A DNA stretch of 64,000 nt, from assembly GCF_021991925.1 (NCBI RefSeq), contig NZ_RXZI01000004.1, positions 1 through 64,000 of the forward strand. Direction: 5' to 3'. The stretch comes from Sutcliffiella horikoshii (GTDB lineage Bacteria; Bacillota; Bacilli; Bacillales; Bacillaceae_I). A program made the translations under genes and the position numbers. The notes below the pieces were generated by a model. The model ran no database searches and was not told the DNA's origin. It was given only the letters and a program-made list of their open reading frames with translations. Each line of letters begins with the position of its first letter. Position 1 is the first letter of the stretch. Shown in pieces: positions 31,698-40,297 of this stretch.

Positions 31698-33911
31698 CTA
31701 ACCTTTTATAGGTGTGTGTTCTATCGGACTCGTATTATTGTAATCTTTTTTAAATTTGTACACAAAGTATGCCCAAGTTCCGGCAAGCATCATCATCATG
31801 AATCCACTTAAGATCCAGACGTTTTCCCACATGAACCCTATATCTCCGCTTGAAATGACTGCTTTAAAACCAGACACCGAATACGTCATCGGTAAAAGCA
31901 GGTTGAACGGCTGAAGCGCATCTGGTATCAATTCCAATGGGAAGGTTCCTGCACTTGTGGTTAACTGCAGGATCAAAATTAAGATGGCAACAAACCGCCC
32001 CGGGTCTCCAAGTGTTGTCACCAGAAATTGAACCATTGCAATAAAGGTGAAAGAGGTAAGAATGCTAAATAGGATAAATAGCGGCAAACTCTTTACTTCC
32101 ACCCCTAAGCCTAAAATCAACACTGCATCAGCCAGTAAGGCTTGCAATATCCCTACAGCTGCGAGAACTGCCACTTTACCTGCGAACCATGCAGTCCCTG
32201 AGCGTGGCTCACCAGCAGGATCTCGCATCGGATACACGATGGATAGTAATAACGCTCCAACAAACAAGCCTAATGATAAAAAGTAAGGCGCAAACCCGGT
32301 TCCATAATTAGGAACTCCATTTTCCACTTCTGATTTGACCTTTACCGGTTCTGAAATCATGTTGTAGGTTTTGTCGGTCCCTTTTATGGAACCCGATTTT
32401 TCCGAAGCATCTTTTAACTTACCTTCTAGCTCTTCTGTACCTTTACCGACTTCAGACAGCCCGGAGGAGATTTTATTCGATCCTTCTGCAAGCTCTTTTG
32501 TCCCTTGTTGAAATTGTTTGGATCCCCCGTCTAATTGTTCCATACCCTCTAAGAGCTGACCGGACCCTTCTGCTAGCTTTTTGCTGCCCTCATTTGCCTC
32601 ACTCAATTTTTCACCAAACTGTGTTAGTCCTTGGTTGAATTCCGTTTGGCCCTTAAGAAGTTCTGATGAGCCTTCTGTAAGTTGTTTTGTTCCATTTGCC
32701 AATTCTGCCAAACCTGACTGAAAGTTTTTATTGCCTTCTGCAAGCTTTCTGCCATTTTGCTCCAAAGAAGCGGTTCCTGCATTTAGTTCTGAAGCCCCTT
32801 GTTCAAGAGCCATCAACCCTTGCGAGAATTCACCACTGCCTTTCATCAACTCTTCAAAAGAAGCATTTATATGTGCTTGCTGTTCTTCGCTTGCCTGCTC
32901 AATCATAGGTTCAAGTGCTTTCTTCAATTGCATCATTCCTTGATTCAATTGCTCTGCCTTTTGTTGCGCATGTGAAGCCCCCTCTTCAAGCTTGGAGGTC
33001 CCCGCGTTTAATTTTGCTGCACCATCTGCCAGGCTACCCGCTCCATTGGTGAGTTCTTGTTGAGCTTGTTGCAACTGTGCCATTCCATCATTGCTTTTTA
33101 CTAAACCATCGTTAAGGCTTCCTGCTCCAGCTTGGAGTTGCTCAGATGCGGAGGATAATTTGCCTTGACCTTCAAGCAATTGCCCCAAACCTTTGGAAAG
33201 CTCCTGATTTCCCTTATGAAGATCTTTCACTCCACCATAAACCTTTCCCACTCCATCTTGGAATACGATCGATTTTTCTGCCGCTTGTTCCAACCCTTTT
33301 TTCAAAGCAACAGAACCATCTTGTAATGCATGGACGCCATTGTTTAGTTCGCTTGTACCATCTGCAGCCTGTTTATAGCCATCTGCCATCTTTTCCAAGT
33401 TATCAAACATGGCTTCTGCATAAGTACTTGTGAGCTCTTTTGCTACTTCTTCCTTTATTTTCTCTACTGCTGTTGATCCAATTTGAGCTGAAAGGAAATT
33501 GTAGCTCTCATTTGGGACAAATTTCATTTCCAAAGCAGAGGGGTTCTCATCCAATAAAGTTGTCGCCCTATTTGAAAAGTCCTTTGGAATTTCAATTACC
33601 ATATAATAGAGTTGTTTGTCCAATCCTTGATAAGCCTGCTCCTTTGACACAAACTCCCATTTAAAGCCATCATTTTCTTTCAAATTATCCTGAAGGTCTT
33701 TCCCTATCGTCAATGGTTCTCCTTCATAATTGGCGCCTTCATCCATATTGACCACCGCTACCGGAAGTTCATCAAGCTTCTCATATGGATCCCAGAATGC
33801 CCATAGAAACATTCCACTATATAGCAACGGAATCAAAAGTACAGCTATCACTGGGATCAGTATCTTTTTATTTGTGAGCAATTGTTTCCACTCATACATT
33901 ACACTTTTCAT
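31698..33911 (-). CDS. yhgE: YhgE/Pip-family membrane protein
   Basis: A 737-aa protein: one N-terminal membrane helix (about residues 17-37), a long extracellular domain, and five or six C-terminal helices (from about residue 560) resembling an ABC-2 type exporter. The extracellular part (about 170-530) is dominated by repeats of the kind LxxGxxxLxxG (for example QLTEGSSELLKG, KLAEGSGQLLEG), predicting a long helical stalk. Family members include lactococcal phage infection protein Pip and the type VII secretion-linked YueB. ATG at 33911 follows GGAGG by 9 bases. The next gene upstream is its probable TetR repressor. Confidence 0.9.
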   Translation of the reverse strand: MKSVMYEWKQLLTNKKILIPVIAVLLIPLLYSGMFLWAFWDPYEKLDELPVAVVNMDEGANYEGEPLTIGKDLQDNLKENDGFKWEFVSKEQAYQGLDKQLYYMVIEIPKDFSNRATTLLDENPSALEMKFVPNESYNFLSAQIGSTAVEKIKEEVAKELTSTYAEAMFDNLEKMADGYKQAADGTSELNNGVHALQDGSVALKKGLEQAAEKSIVFQDGVGKVYGGVKDLHKGNQELSKGLGQLLEGQGKLSSASEQLQAGAGSLNDGLVKSNDGMAQLQQAQQELTNGAGSLADGAAKLNAGTSKLEEGASHAQQKAEQLNQGMMQLKKALEPMIEQASEEQQAHINASFEELMKGSGEFSQGLMALEQGASELNAGTASLEQNGRKLAEGNKNFQSGLAELANGTKQLTEGSSELLKGQTEFNQGLTQFGEKLSEANEGSKKLAEGSGQLLEGMEQLDGGSKQFQQGTKELAEGSNKISSGLSEVGKGTEELEGKLKDASEKSGSIKGTDKTYNMISEPVKVKSEVENGVPNYGTGFAPYFLSLGLFVGALLLSIVYPMRDPAGEPRSGTAWFAGKVAVLAAVGILQALLADAVLILGLGVEVKSLPLFILFSILTSFTFIAMVQFLVTTLGDPGRFVAILILILQLTTSAGTFPLELIPDALQPFNLLLPMTYSVSGFKAVISSGDIGFMWENVWILSGFMMMMLAGTWAYFVYKFKKDYNNTSPIEHTPIKG

Positions 33912-33988
33912 TCATTATTACCTCCATATAACATACATTATGACTATTTTTGTCATTTGGTCATTTTCAGATAAAATTGTAAGGATCA

Positions 33989-34555
33989 TCACGTGGACAA
34001 TCCTTTAATAAAATATAATTCAAAAAGATTCGCTATTTCCTCTTTTGATAAGGGGGTATGATGTTCTTCCCAGTCCACCACAAGGGCCACATAAAGCTTT
34101 AGCATCAAGAAGGCTGTTACTTCCGGGTCGCATTCCCTTATTTCTTCTTTTTCAATGGCCTTCTCGATTCTTTCTTTGATAAAGGTAATGATCATTTGCT
34201 CTAGCCTGTTAAGTTCCTGATTGACTACACGGGTTCCGAGCTCTTTTTCTTCCTGAATCAATTTGACGGTTAATTGATGTTCGTTGCGGAAATCAAGCAA
34301 GCTGATAAGGGCCCTGTGAGCATTTTCAAAAAAGGATTGCTCCGGGTTGATAGATCGGTCTGCCACTTCCTGCATCTCTTTTAATATACCTGCTACAATC
34401 TCACTGAATAGTTCTTCTTTATTTGAATAAAAGGTATAGATGGTTCCTTTGCCAACATTGGCTATCCTTGCTACCTGATCCATAGTGGTAGCTTTATATC
34501 CAAACATGGAGAACGATTTTAACGCCGCATCCAGGATGCTCTGTTTACGATCCAT
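33989..34555 (-). CDS. yhgD: TetR-family regulator YhgD
   Basis: A 188-aa TetR repressor with an N-terminal helix-turn-helix (TTMDQVARIANVGKGTIYTFYSNKEELF written in parts: TTMDQVARIANVGKG, TIYTFYSNKEELF) and a helical ligand domain. It lies 77 bases upstream of yhgE on the same strand, and an inverted repeat over its own promoter suggests autorepression. ATG at 34555 has a weak AGGAAGGAGCG box upstream. The ligand is unknown; the target is probably the yhgDE unit. Confidence 0.88.
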   Translation of the reverse strand: MDRKQSILDAALKSFSMFGYKATTMDQVARIANVGKGTIYTFYSNKEELFSEIVAGILKEMQEVADRSINPEQSFFENAHRALISLLDFRNEHQLTVKLIQEEKELGTRVVNQELNRLEQMIITFIKERIEKAIEKEEIRECDPEVTAFLMLKLYVALVVDWEEHHTPLSKEEIANLFELYFIKGLST

Positions 34556-34577
34556 TTGATCGCTCCTTCCTGCAGTA

Positions 34578-34600
34578 TGACCGAATGGTAAATACGGTCA
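34578..34600 (-). promoter_or_regulatory. TetR-type operator over the yhgD promoter
   Basis: The inverted repeat TGACCG-N11-CGGTCA covers 34578-34600. On the minus strand it overlaps TTGACC (-35) and lies just before CATACT (-10, 16-base spacing). Its position 23 bases before the yhgD start supports autoregulation by YhgD. Confidence 0.65.
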
Positions 34601-34640
34601 ATTGGTTTTCATTATAATTCCTATCCTTTCAGAATGCAAG

Positions 34641-34680
34641 AAAAAAAAGGTTCAGTCACATGAGGGTAGCGACTGAACCT
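34641..34680 (-). terminator. Terminator of hemY
   Basis: AGGTTCAGTC / GACTGAACCT with a 13-base loop, followed by eight T on the minus strand. Ends the hem transcript. Confidence 0.9.
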
Positions 34681-34685
34681 TTTTA

Positions 34686-36116
34686 TTATACCTTTAGGGC
34701 AGGTTTCTTATGGAAACTCTCTAGTACAGCTTTAACAGCAGCTTCACCAGAATCGATGCAGTCAGGCAACCCTACGCCTTCAAAAGAACTTCCTGCCAGA
34801 TAAACCCCGGGCATGTCTTGTGCCAGTCGTTCATTCATCTCGTGAAGCATCTTTTTATGACCAACAGCATATTGTGGCATTGCTTCTCTCCATCGAGTGA
34901 CAATCGTGAATTCCGGTTCTGTACCGACCTCCATAATTTTGTTGAGATCATCGAGTACCACTTTCTGTATTTCTTCGTCACTCTGGTCGACTATTGCTTC
35001 TTCTCCCACTCTGCCAACATAACAACGAAGGATCACTTTTCCTTTTGGTGTTGTATGTGGCCATTTCTTATGGGTCCAAGTACACGCCGTGATTGTATAA
35101 TCGTTGTTTCTTGATACAACGAACCCTGTTCCATCAATGTCCTGTTTGAGTGCTGATTCGTCAAACGCCATTGCAATGGTTGCAACAGAAGTGGATGACA
35201 TCTGTTGAAGGGGAGCCAGGTAGTCTGCCCCAGGAATCATGTTTGCCGTTGCATGATGAGGAGTGGAAACAATGACATTTTCACAATCAATGGTGGTGCC
35301 ATTGCTTAAGGAAAGTCGGTATTCACCACCCTTTTTCTCCAGGCTGTCTACTTTTACTGCTTTTAAAATGTTCACTTGGTCTAACTTGTCCTCCAAAGCC
35401 TCCACAAGTGTTTGAAGTCCGCCTCGAAGCGTCTGGAACATTCCCTTTTTCTTTTGAGCAGGTGCAGGCTTTTGTTGAGGAGTTGTCTGTTTCATCCCCA
35501 AAATCAGGCTACGGTATTTCTCTTCCACCTGCTGAAATTGCGGGAAAGTGGCCTGTAAGCTCAGCTTATCAATGTCACCAGCATAGATCCCGGATAACAA
35601 TGGCTCAATGAGATTTTCCACCACTTCATCCCCAAGCCGTCTTCTGAAAAAAGAACCAAGTGATTGGTCTTCTCCTCCATTGTTGGAAGCAGGCAAAATC
35701 AGGTCAGCTGCTGCACGCATTTTTCCCATAGGAGAAAATAGACCAGTTGTCACGAATGGGGATAGTTTCGTCGGGATCCCCATCACAGCCCCCTCTGGCA
35801 TCGGGTGAAGTTGACCTTTAAGAAGAATGTATGCCTGGCCAGTTGCATTGTGCACAAGTTGATCTTCCAGTCCCACTTCTTTTACCAGTTTACCGGCACT
35901 TAGCTTTCGTGCAAGAAAGCTATCAGGGCCGCGTTCAATGGTAAAGCCATCTCGTTGTACGGTTTGGATCTTTCCTCCAAGCCGGTTGCTTGCTTCAATC
36001 AGGGTAATCTCTACATCAAGGTTTTTCTCTTTCATTTCTTTTTGAAGATAATAGGCGGCAGATAGACCTGTAATGCCTCCACCGATGATGACAACCCTTC
36101 TTTTCTCCTCATTCAT
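34686..36116 (-). CDS. hemY: Coproporphyrinogen III / protoporphyrinogen oxidase
   Basis: A 476-aa FAD flavoprotein. The N-terminal dinucleotide motif is IIGGGITGLSAAYYL with GPDSFLARK downstream, and the C-terminal FAD segment is VYLAGSSFEGVGLPDCIDSG. In Gram-positive bacteria this enzyme (CgoX) oxidises coproporphyrinogen III to coproporphyrin III in the coproporphyrin-dependent haem pathway. ATG at 36116 lies 25 bases after the hemH stop. Third gene of hemE-hemH-hemY. Confidence 0.95.
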   Translation of the reverse strand: MNEEKRRVVIIGGGITGLSAAYYLQKEMKEKNLDVEITLIEASNRLGGKIQTVQRDGFTIERGPDSFLARKLSAGKLVKEVGLEDQLVHNATGQAYILLKGQLHPMPEGAVMGIPTKLSPFVTTGLFSPMGKMRAAADLILPASNNGGEDQSLGSFFRRRLGDEVVENLIEPLLSGIYAGDIDKLSLQATFPQFQQVEEKYRSLILGMKQTTPQQKPAPAQKKKGMFQTLRGGLQTLVEALEDKLDQVNILKAVKVDSLEKKGGEYRLSLSNGTTIDCENVIVSTPHHATANMIPGADYLAPLQQMSSTSVATIAMAFDESALKQDIDGTGFVVSRNNDYTITACTWTHKKWPHTTPKGKVILRCYVGRVGEEAIVDQSDEEIQKVVLDDLNKIMEVGTEPEFTIVTRWREAMPQYAVGHKKMLHEMNERLAQDMPGVYLAGSSFEGVGLPDCIDSGEAAVKAVLESFHKKPALKV

Positions 36117-36141
36117 GGTTTCATCGCCTTCTTTTCTAGAT

Positions 36142-37083
36142 TTACTGAGATACTTTTTTTAATTCTTCCAATACAACGGTAGCCATTGCATCGATAAATT
36201 CAGGTTGAGTATTTGGCATTTCTGGACGGTAGTACTTGGCACCGATCTCGTCCGTTACTATCTTACACTCATAATCATTATCATATAAAACTTCTAGATG
36301 GTCCGAAACGAACCCTACTGGTGTGTATACGAAGGACGTGTAGCCTTTGTCCTTATGAAGGTCACGGGTGATGTCCTGTACATCTGGCCCCAACCAAGGA
36401 TCTGGTGTATTCCCTTCACTTTGCCATGCGATTTCATAATTTTTCACTCCGGCGCCCTTCGCAATCAGGTCTGCCGTTTCTTGTAGTTGGTCCGGATATG
36501 GATCCCCCATTTGGATTATTTTTTCCGGTAGGCTGTGCGCTGATACAATCAGTACTGCCTTTTCACGTTCTTCTTCATTCATGGAAGCGAATGTGTCTTT
36601 CACGCGGTCCACCCAATACTGAATGAATTTCGGCTCGTCATACCAGCTTTCAACAGACACAATGGATGGCCCACCGATTTTTTCGGCCTCTTCTTGCGCA
36701 CGGCCATTATAGGACTTCACACTGAATGTTGAGAAGTGAGGTGCGAGCACGATACTAACTGCCTCTTCTATCCCGTCGTCTTTCATCTGTTGGACAGCAT
36801 CTTCAACAAATGGTTCGATATGCTTTAATCCAAGATAGACTTTGAATTCGATGTCATCTTGCATGTTGTTTAAGTGTGCACCAAGTGCGTTTGCCTGTTC
36901 TTCGGTGATGCGTGCAAGTGGGGAGATTCCACCGATCGCGTTATAACGGTCACGCAAGTCTTGCAGCATTTCATCTGATGGCTTTCTGCCGCGTCGGATG
37001 TGTGTGTAGTAGCGCTCCAGGTCTTCTTCTTTATATGGTGTACCGTATGCCATTACCAAAAGGCCCATTGTATTTTTAGACAT
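36142..37083 (-). CDS. hemH: Ferrochelatase (coproporphyrin III ferrochelatase)
   Basis: A 313-aa cytosolic ferrochelatase that inserts iron into the porphyrin. The metal-site histidine lies in VSAHSLPEK, the partner glutamate in [11 protein letters not shown], and the N-terminus reads [13 protein letters not shown] at 37083 has AAGAGGTAA upstream. The gap to hemE (348 bases) contains two dispersed repeat copies, whereas in B. subtilis hemE and hemH are adjacent; coupling of expression across the gap is therefore uncertain. Confidence 0.96.
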   Translation of the reverse strand: MSKNTMGLLVMAYGTPYKEEDLERYYTHIRRGRKPSDEMLQDLRDRYNAIGGISPLARITEEQANALGAHLNNMQDDIEFKVYLGLKHIEPFVEDAVQQMKDDGIEEAVSIVLAPHFSTFSVKSYNGRAQEEAEKIGGPSIVSVESWYDEPKFIQYWVDRVKDTFASMNEEEREKAVLIVSAHSLPEKIIQMGDPYPDQLQETADLIAKGAGVKNYEIAWQSEGNTPDPWLGPDVQDITRDLHKDKGYTSFVYTPVGFVSDHLEVLYDNDYECKIVTDEIGAKYYRPEMPNTQPEFIDAMATVVLEELKKVSQ

Positions 37084-37124
37084 AACGTTTACCTCTTTTC
37101 ATATCTGTATTTTTTTGAATAACT

Positions 37125-37262
37125 CTGTTAAACACCGCTGTTGATTTCCGCAAACGGCTTCGCTTATCCAGAGGGCGACCTTGAGCCTCCTCGGGCTGGA
37201 GTCTTCGCCTATTGCTCCAATCAACAGCTAGGTTGCTGCTAAAATCAACATTACGCTTTAAA
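37125..37262. repeat. Dispersed extragenic repeat between hemH and hemE, copy A
   Basis: Shows CGCTGTTGATTTCCGC, GCTTCGCTTATCCAGAGGGCG, CCTTGAGCCTCCTCGGGCTGG and a closing AATCAACAGC. It is the reverse complement orientation of the block seen at 1-90. No gene is present. Confidence 0.75.
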
Positions 37263-37287
37263 AGAGCCTATTGAAAAGTATCTTGTG

Positions 37288-37420
37288 AACACCTGTAGAT
37301 TTCCGATAGTCGCTTATCCAGTGGGCGGTGCTTGAGCCTCCTTGCAAAGCTTCAGGGGTCTTAAGACTACCGCTAATCCCGCCGGAGTCGACCTCCCTGT
37401 CCTACCATCTACAGGGGAAT
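37288..37420. repeat. Dispersed extragenic repeat between hemH and hemE, copy B
   Basis: Bounded by CCTGTAGATTTCC and ATCTACAGG, an inverted terminal pair. Inside, GGGCGGTGCTTGAGCCTCCTT, GCTTCAGGGGTCTTAAGACTA, and CCGCCGGAGTCGACCTCC match, in reverse complement, the copy at 30315-30435. Some of these matches span an extra base or two of variation. Confidence 0.78.
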
Positions 37421-37432
37421 CAGATAAACTTT

Positions 37433-38473
37433 TTATTTATTAGAAGAATAGTCATGTACGAATGTTGCTAAACGTTTTAGTGTGTCTGGGTTTACTTCCG
37501 GGAATACACCATGGCCCAGGTTGAAAATATAGCCCGGCTGTTGCATTCCTTGGTCTAAGATTGCTTTTGCTTTCGCTTCGATTACTTCCCATGGTGCTAA
37601 AAGAATAGCAGGGTCCAGGTTACCTTGAACCGTTTTTGTGATCCCGCGCTCTCTTGCTTCTGCAATCGGTAAGCGCCAGTCTAGACCTACAACATCTAGT
37701 GGAAGGTCGTGCCATTCGTTAGCCAAGTGGCTTGCACCAACGCCAAACATGATCAAAGGTACATTTTCCTCTTTCAACGAAGAGAAAATACGGTTCATGA
37801 CCGGTTTGATAAAATAGCGGTAGTCTTCTACATTCAATGCTCCCACCCAGCTGTCAAAAATCTGAATGGCTTTCGCTCCTGCGTGGATTTGGGATCTAAC
37901 GTAAGTAATCGTCATATCTGCAAGCTTATCCATCAATGCGAACCAAGCCTTCGGTTCTGCATACATGAATGCTTTCGTTTTATTGTAGTTTTTGGAAGGA
38001 CCGCCTTCAATCATGTAGGATGCAAGGGTAAACGGTGCACCTGCAAAACCGATCAACGGAACATCAAGCTGTTCTTTTGTTAATAGCTTGATTGTATCCA
38101 ATACATATGGAACATCTTCTTCGGGATGTATTTCTCCAAGCTTTTCAACGTCTTGCATGGAACGGACCGGGTTGTCGATGACAGGACCGATTCCTGATTT
38201 GATTTCCACGTCCACACCAATGGCAGGAAGGGGACTCATGATATCCTTATATAAAATGGCTGCATCTACGTTGTACTGATCTACAGGTAGTTTTGTCACA
38301 TATGCGCAAAGCTCCGGCTGATGCGTAATTTCAAATAAAGAATACTTTTCCTTTATTTTTCTATATTCAGGTTGAGAACGACCAGCTTGTCTCATATACC
38401 ATAATGGGACATGCTCCGTTTTCTCCCCTCTACATGCTCTTAAAAATGTATCATTAAACTTTGGTTGATTCAC
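37433..38473 (-). CDS. hemE: Uroporphyrinogen decarboxylase
   Basis: A 346-aa enzyme converting uroporphyrinogen III to coproporphyrinogen III. The signature [11 protein letters not shown] lies near the N-terminus with its substrate-binding arginine, then [21 protein letters not shown] and the C-terminal [15 protein letters not shown] at 38473 is chosen, with AAGGGG 8 bases upstream; six further in-frame codons lack a box. First gene of the haem cluster; two GTTACACT boxes lie 44-67 bases upstream. Confidence 0.95.
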   Translation of the reverse strand: MNQPKFNDTFLRACRGEKTEHVPLWYMRQAGRSQPEYRKIKEKYSLFEITHQPELCAYVTKLPVDQYNVDAAILYKDIMSPLPAIGVDVEIKSGIGPVIDNPVRSMQDVEKLGEIHPEEDVPYVLDTIKLLTKEQLDVPLIGFAGAPFTLASYMIEGGPSKNYNKTKAFMYAEPKAWFALMDKLADMTITYVRSQIHAGAKAIQIFDSWVGALNVEDYRYFIKPVMNRIFSSLKEENVPLIMFGVGASHLANEWHDLPLDVVGLDWRLPIAEARERGITKTVQGNLDPAILLAPWEVIEAKAKAILDQGMQQPGYIFNLGHGVFPEVNPDTLKRLATFVHDYSSNK

Positions 38474-38516
38474 AATGATGACCCCTTCCATCTGACTTTT
38501 TTTCTGCTTTTATTAC

Positions 38517-38540
38517 GTTACACTTCTGTCATGTTACACT
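38517..38540 (-). promoter_or_regulatory. Repeated GTTACACT boxes upstream of hemE
   Basis: GTTACACT occurs at 38517-38524 and 38533-38540, 16 bp apart, in the hemE promoter area. Could be a regulator site; no regulator known to me is matched, and chance cannot be excluded. Confidence 0.35.
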
Positions 38541-38606
38541 ATACCCATAAATGCTAGGAAAGTATAGAACGAGCGCTTATTGTTCATAAAATTGACGATT
38601 ATTCGG

Positions 38607-40250
38607 TTAGTTGGAATGTGGCAGAAGGATCTCCACGGTAGATCCTTTGTCCACTTGACTGTGAATGGACAATTGACCACCATGGTTTTCAATAATTTTC
38701 ATGGAAACCATTAATCCAAGACCGGTACCCTGGTCTTTTGTGGTGAAGAAAGGCTGTCCGACTTTATGGATGACCTCTTCCGGAATTCCTGTTCCCTCAT
38801 CCATGATCGAAAGGTGGACAAACCCTTCCATCACTTTTGTCTGTATCGTGATCTTTCCGCCATTCGGCATTGCTTCCATCCCATTTTTTATCGTATTGAT
38901 TAGTACCTGCTTCAATTGATTTGGTTCACAATTCAACCATATGTATTCGTCTGGATGCACCACTTCGATAACCACCTGATGGATAAATGCCTCGCTTTCG
39001 AGAAACAAGCATACCTCTTGGATAAGTTCTTTCAAATCTTGTTTTTTAAAGTGGACAGCCTGTGGTTTGGCTAGAGCCATGAACTCATTGGTGATCTGAT
39101 TGATACGCTCAAGCTCCTTGTCCATGATCGTATAGAATTCTTTTTCCCTGGTTTCCTGCGATAGAATATGTACGAAGCCCTTCAACACGGTAACAGGATT
39201 TCTGATTTCGTGTGCCACTCCAGCTGCGAGTTCACCGATGACAGATAACTTTTCCGACTGCATCAGCGCTTCCTCAGTCCGTTTCTTATCTGTAATATCT
39301 TTCATAAGGAAGACAAGTGCCAAAATGGTTCCATCACTATTTTTCACAGGAGTAACGGTAATGCTTACATCAATAGGAGCACCACTTTTCGTGGAGGTCA
39401 ATAATTCAAAGGACAACTGCTTTTGATTCGTTAATTTGGTTAGGAAAACCCGCAAAGAGTTCCCAGATGTAAAGGAGAGGAAGCTTGTCTTGTTCCCTAC
39501 TATATCCTTTGCTTCCACCTCGAACATTTTCTCAAAAGATCCATTGGCCTTTAATATGGTCCCTTGCAGGTCATACACCCCAATAGCATCGGTTGTATTA
39601 TTGAAGTAGGCTTCTAGGTATTCTTTTGTAGACAGAAGCTCCAATGATGTCCTTTTTTCCTTTTCTTCTGCCCTTAATAGGAGACTCCCTGTCAGCCTGC
39701 TCGAGAACAAGAGAAAGATTGTCACAAAGATAGAAAATAAAATGAAGTAGATGACATCCACTTTTAAATGGTTGGAAAATACGATATTGCTATAGTCAAT
39801 ATAAAAGAATGACAAGGTGATACAAGTGATGAAACTGGATATAATGATGGGCAAAATTCGATTGTATAAAGACGACATAATCAAAGGCATCGATAGAAAG
39901 TAAAAGTTGATGACATCTTTGTCGAGATAGGCCACCACCCAGAATGGGACGAAGGATGCACATACAGTCACGTACATCCCTACCTTGGCAAGCTTGGGAT
40001 GCAAGACAAAATAGCCAACCACCATACACCCCAATCCTGCCGTAATGATGATGGTTGGTATTATTTCAGGGAATATAAAGATATTTGTCAGTATATCCAG
40101 GAATAAAAGTGTAGTGAACACAACCAGCATCAGTTTATTTTTTTGATGAATGATATGAACTTGTTCCCTGTTCATCCGTTTCTCATTTAGCCAGATTTCC
40201 CTGATACTCGCATGAAAGCGAGTAAACATCGTTCCTAGTGTATAATTCAT
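38607..40250 (-). CDS. Orphan sensor histidine kinase with PAS domain (sporulation-kinase-like)
   Basis: A 547-aa kinase. Residues about 40-205 hold six hydrophobic segments, about 215-335 a PAS/PAC sensor (AYFNNTTDAIGVYDLQG, FLMKDITDKKRTEEAL), then the dimerisation H-box LAAGVAHEIRNPVTVLKGF and the ATPase boxes (LINTIKNGMEAMP, DEGTGIP, GTGLGLMVSMKIIENHGG). The H-box resembles Kin kinases of the sporulation phosphorelay. No response regulator is adjacent. It lies 47 bases after pbpF on the same strand and ahead of hemE, an insertion relative to B. subtilis. ATG at 40250 uses AGAGGAG 9 bases upstream. Signal unknown. Confidence 0.88.
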   Translation of the reverse strand: MNYTLGTMFTRFHASIREIWLNEKRMNREQVHIIHQKNKLMLVVFTTLLFLDILTNIFIFPEIIPTIIITAGLGCMVVGYFVLHPKLAKVGMYVTVCASFVPFWVVAYLDKDVINFYFLSMPLIMSSLYNRILPIIISSFITCITLSFFYIDYSNIVFSNHLKVDVIYFILFSIFVTIFLLFSSRLTGSLLLRAEEKEKRTSLELLSTKEYLEAYFNNTTDAIGVYDLQGTILKANGSFEKMFEVEAKDIVGNKTSFLSFTSGNSLRVFLTKLTNQKQLSFELLTSTKSGAPIDVSITVTPVKNSDGTILALVFLMKDITDKKRTEEALMQSEKLSVIGELAAGVAHEIRNPVTVLKGFVHILSQETREKEFYTIMDKELERINQITNEFMALAKPQAVHFKKQDLKELIQEVCLFLESEAFIHQVVIEVVHPDEYIWLNCEPNQLKQVLINTIKNGMEAMPNGGKITIQTKVMEGFVHLSIMDEGTGIPEEVIHKVGQPFFTTKDQGTGLGLMVSMKIIENHGGQLSIHSQVDKGSTVEILLPHSN

Positions 40251-40297
40251 CTCCTGCTTCTCCTCTAACAGTTCGTTTCCCGAATATATTTCTCTTT

